DNA from: an uncultured Oscillospiraceae bacterium
Lineage (GTDB): Bacteria > Bacillota > Clostridia > Oscillospirales > Oscillospiraceae
DNA length: 64,000 nucleotides
Assembly: GCA_934565655.1 (NCBI GenBank)
Contig: CAKTIE010000002.1
Location: forward strand, 96,749-160,748
Direction: 5' to 3'
The notes under the pieces are model-generated. The model was given only the letters and a program-made list of their open reading frames with translations, ran no database searches and was not told where the DNA came from. A program made the translations under genes and the position numbers. Shown here piece after piece: positions 63,659-64,000 of the stretch (the stretch's first letter is position 1; the number at the start of each line of letters is the position of its first letter).

Positions 63659-64000
63659 TTATTCTTCCAGCTCCCGCATGATCTGCTGTAAAATATCCAC
63701 AAACTCCCGGCCCGAGTCGCTGAGGGGGACGGAGCGCAGCTTGATATAGCCCAGGCGCATGTCGTGCTGTCCCATCAGCGGCACCGTCACCAGCCGGTCG
63801 TCACCGAAGCCCTCCGGCAGCACGCCGCTTCCGGTGGAGACGCAGTTGGTGTGAGCGATCACGCTGTAAATGGTGGCCCGGTCCGAGACGTACACCACCT
63901 GATTGAAGTCGGCTGCGGTGCCTACCACCACCTCCTCGGCGTAGTTGAGGTTGGTGTCGCTCTGGGTAAAGGCGGCGTAGGGGTACTGGTGCAGCTGCTC
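63659..64000 (-). CDS. LysR-type regulator, C-terminal effector domain (partial)
   Basis: About 113 residues of the C-terminus are visible. The pattern VVGTAADFNQVVYVSDRATI, VIAHTNCVSTGSGVLPEGFG and the ending SDSGREFVDILQQIM fit the second lobe of a LysR substrate-binding domain. The HTH half lies beyond the window edge, so the assignment is moderate and the effector unknown. Confidence 0.65.
   Translation of the reverse strand, partial: EQLHQYPYAAFTQSDTNLNYAEEVVVGTAADFNQVVYVSDRATIYSVIAHTNCVSTGSGVLPEGFGDDRLVTVPLMGQHDMRLGYIKLRSVPLSDSGREFVDILQQIMRELEE

Overview
The window is GC-rich chromosomal DNA (roughly 60-65% G+C by eye) from a strictly anaerobic, probably spore-forming member of the Clostridia. 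The best fit is Oscillospirales/Oscillospiraceae. This rests on pyruvate phosphate dikinase, a CoA-enzyme activase of the 2-hydroxyacyl-CoA dehydratase type, an acetyl-CoA acetyltransferase, the minimal SufCB system with an Rrf2 regulator, a SpoIIQ-like M23 protein, and AGGAGG-type ribosome sites with 17-bp sigma-A promoters. No species can be assigned from the sequence alone.

Layout. 1-6 kb: partial glycosyltransferase divergent from recG; nudC divergent from uvrC. 6-11 kb, all minus: a small surface protein, an M23/LysM/G5 peptidase, and the operon holB-ricT-HAD phosphatase. 11-14 kb: ppdK. 14-21 kb, minus: a GAFTGA-less AAA+ regulator with a D-cysteine desulfhydrase, lysA, a DAACS symporter and dapF, then tRNA-Leu(UAA) and initiator tRNA-fMet on plus. 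21-28.4 kb: an AT-richer accessory island that is the decayed left part of a Tn1549/CTn-like conjugative element. It holds small cargo proteins, a DUF3849 protein, a pilin-like protein, a frameshifted TrbL/VirB6, a cytosine methyltransferase split over two overlapping frames, RHH, Phd-Doc and a second antitoxin-like pair. No relaxase, coupling protein, VirB4 or integrase is present.

28.4-37.5 kb, minus: thiolase, mfd-foldase pair, pth, prs and a GlmU with a ruined nucleotidyltransferase domain. 37.8-43.2 kb, plus: trmL, then the lower-glycolysis run pgk-tpiA-gpmI and gpsA. 43.4-45.1 kb: SpoIIQ-like peptidase and a DUF4349 lipoprotein. 45.2-48 kb: a P-type cation ATPase behind a yybP-ykoY (Mn2+) riboswitch. 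48.2-52.4 kb: a giant fused activase. 52.5-54.7 kb: sufB-sufC-rrf2. 55-60 kb: a small unknown protein, an HD hydrolase, methionine gamma-lyase, a 2-hydroxyacid dehydrogenase and an FAD dehydrogenase. 60-64 kb: HtrA protease, Asp23-like protein, FakA/YloV and a partial LysR-type regulator.

The most unusual items are: (1) the split methyltransferase, whose second subunit starts from a good ribosome site inside the first gene in another frame; (2) a dispersed multi-hairpin element with compensatory base changes between copies, two of which begin exactly at stop codons; (3) a bacterial-enhancer-binding-type regulator missing the sigma-54 contact loop; (4) a GlmU retaining only its acetyltransferase half; and (5) clear molecular scars (frameshifts and a fusion ORF) in the conjugative island.
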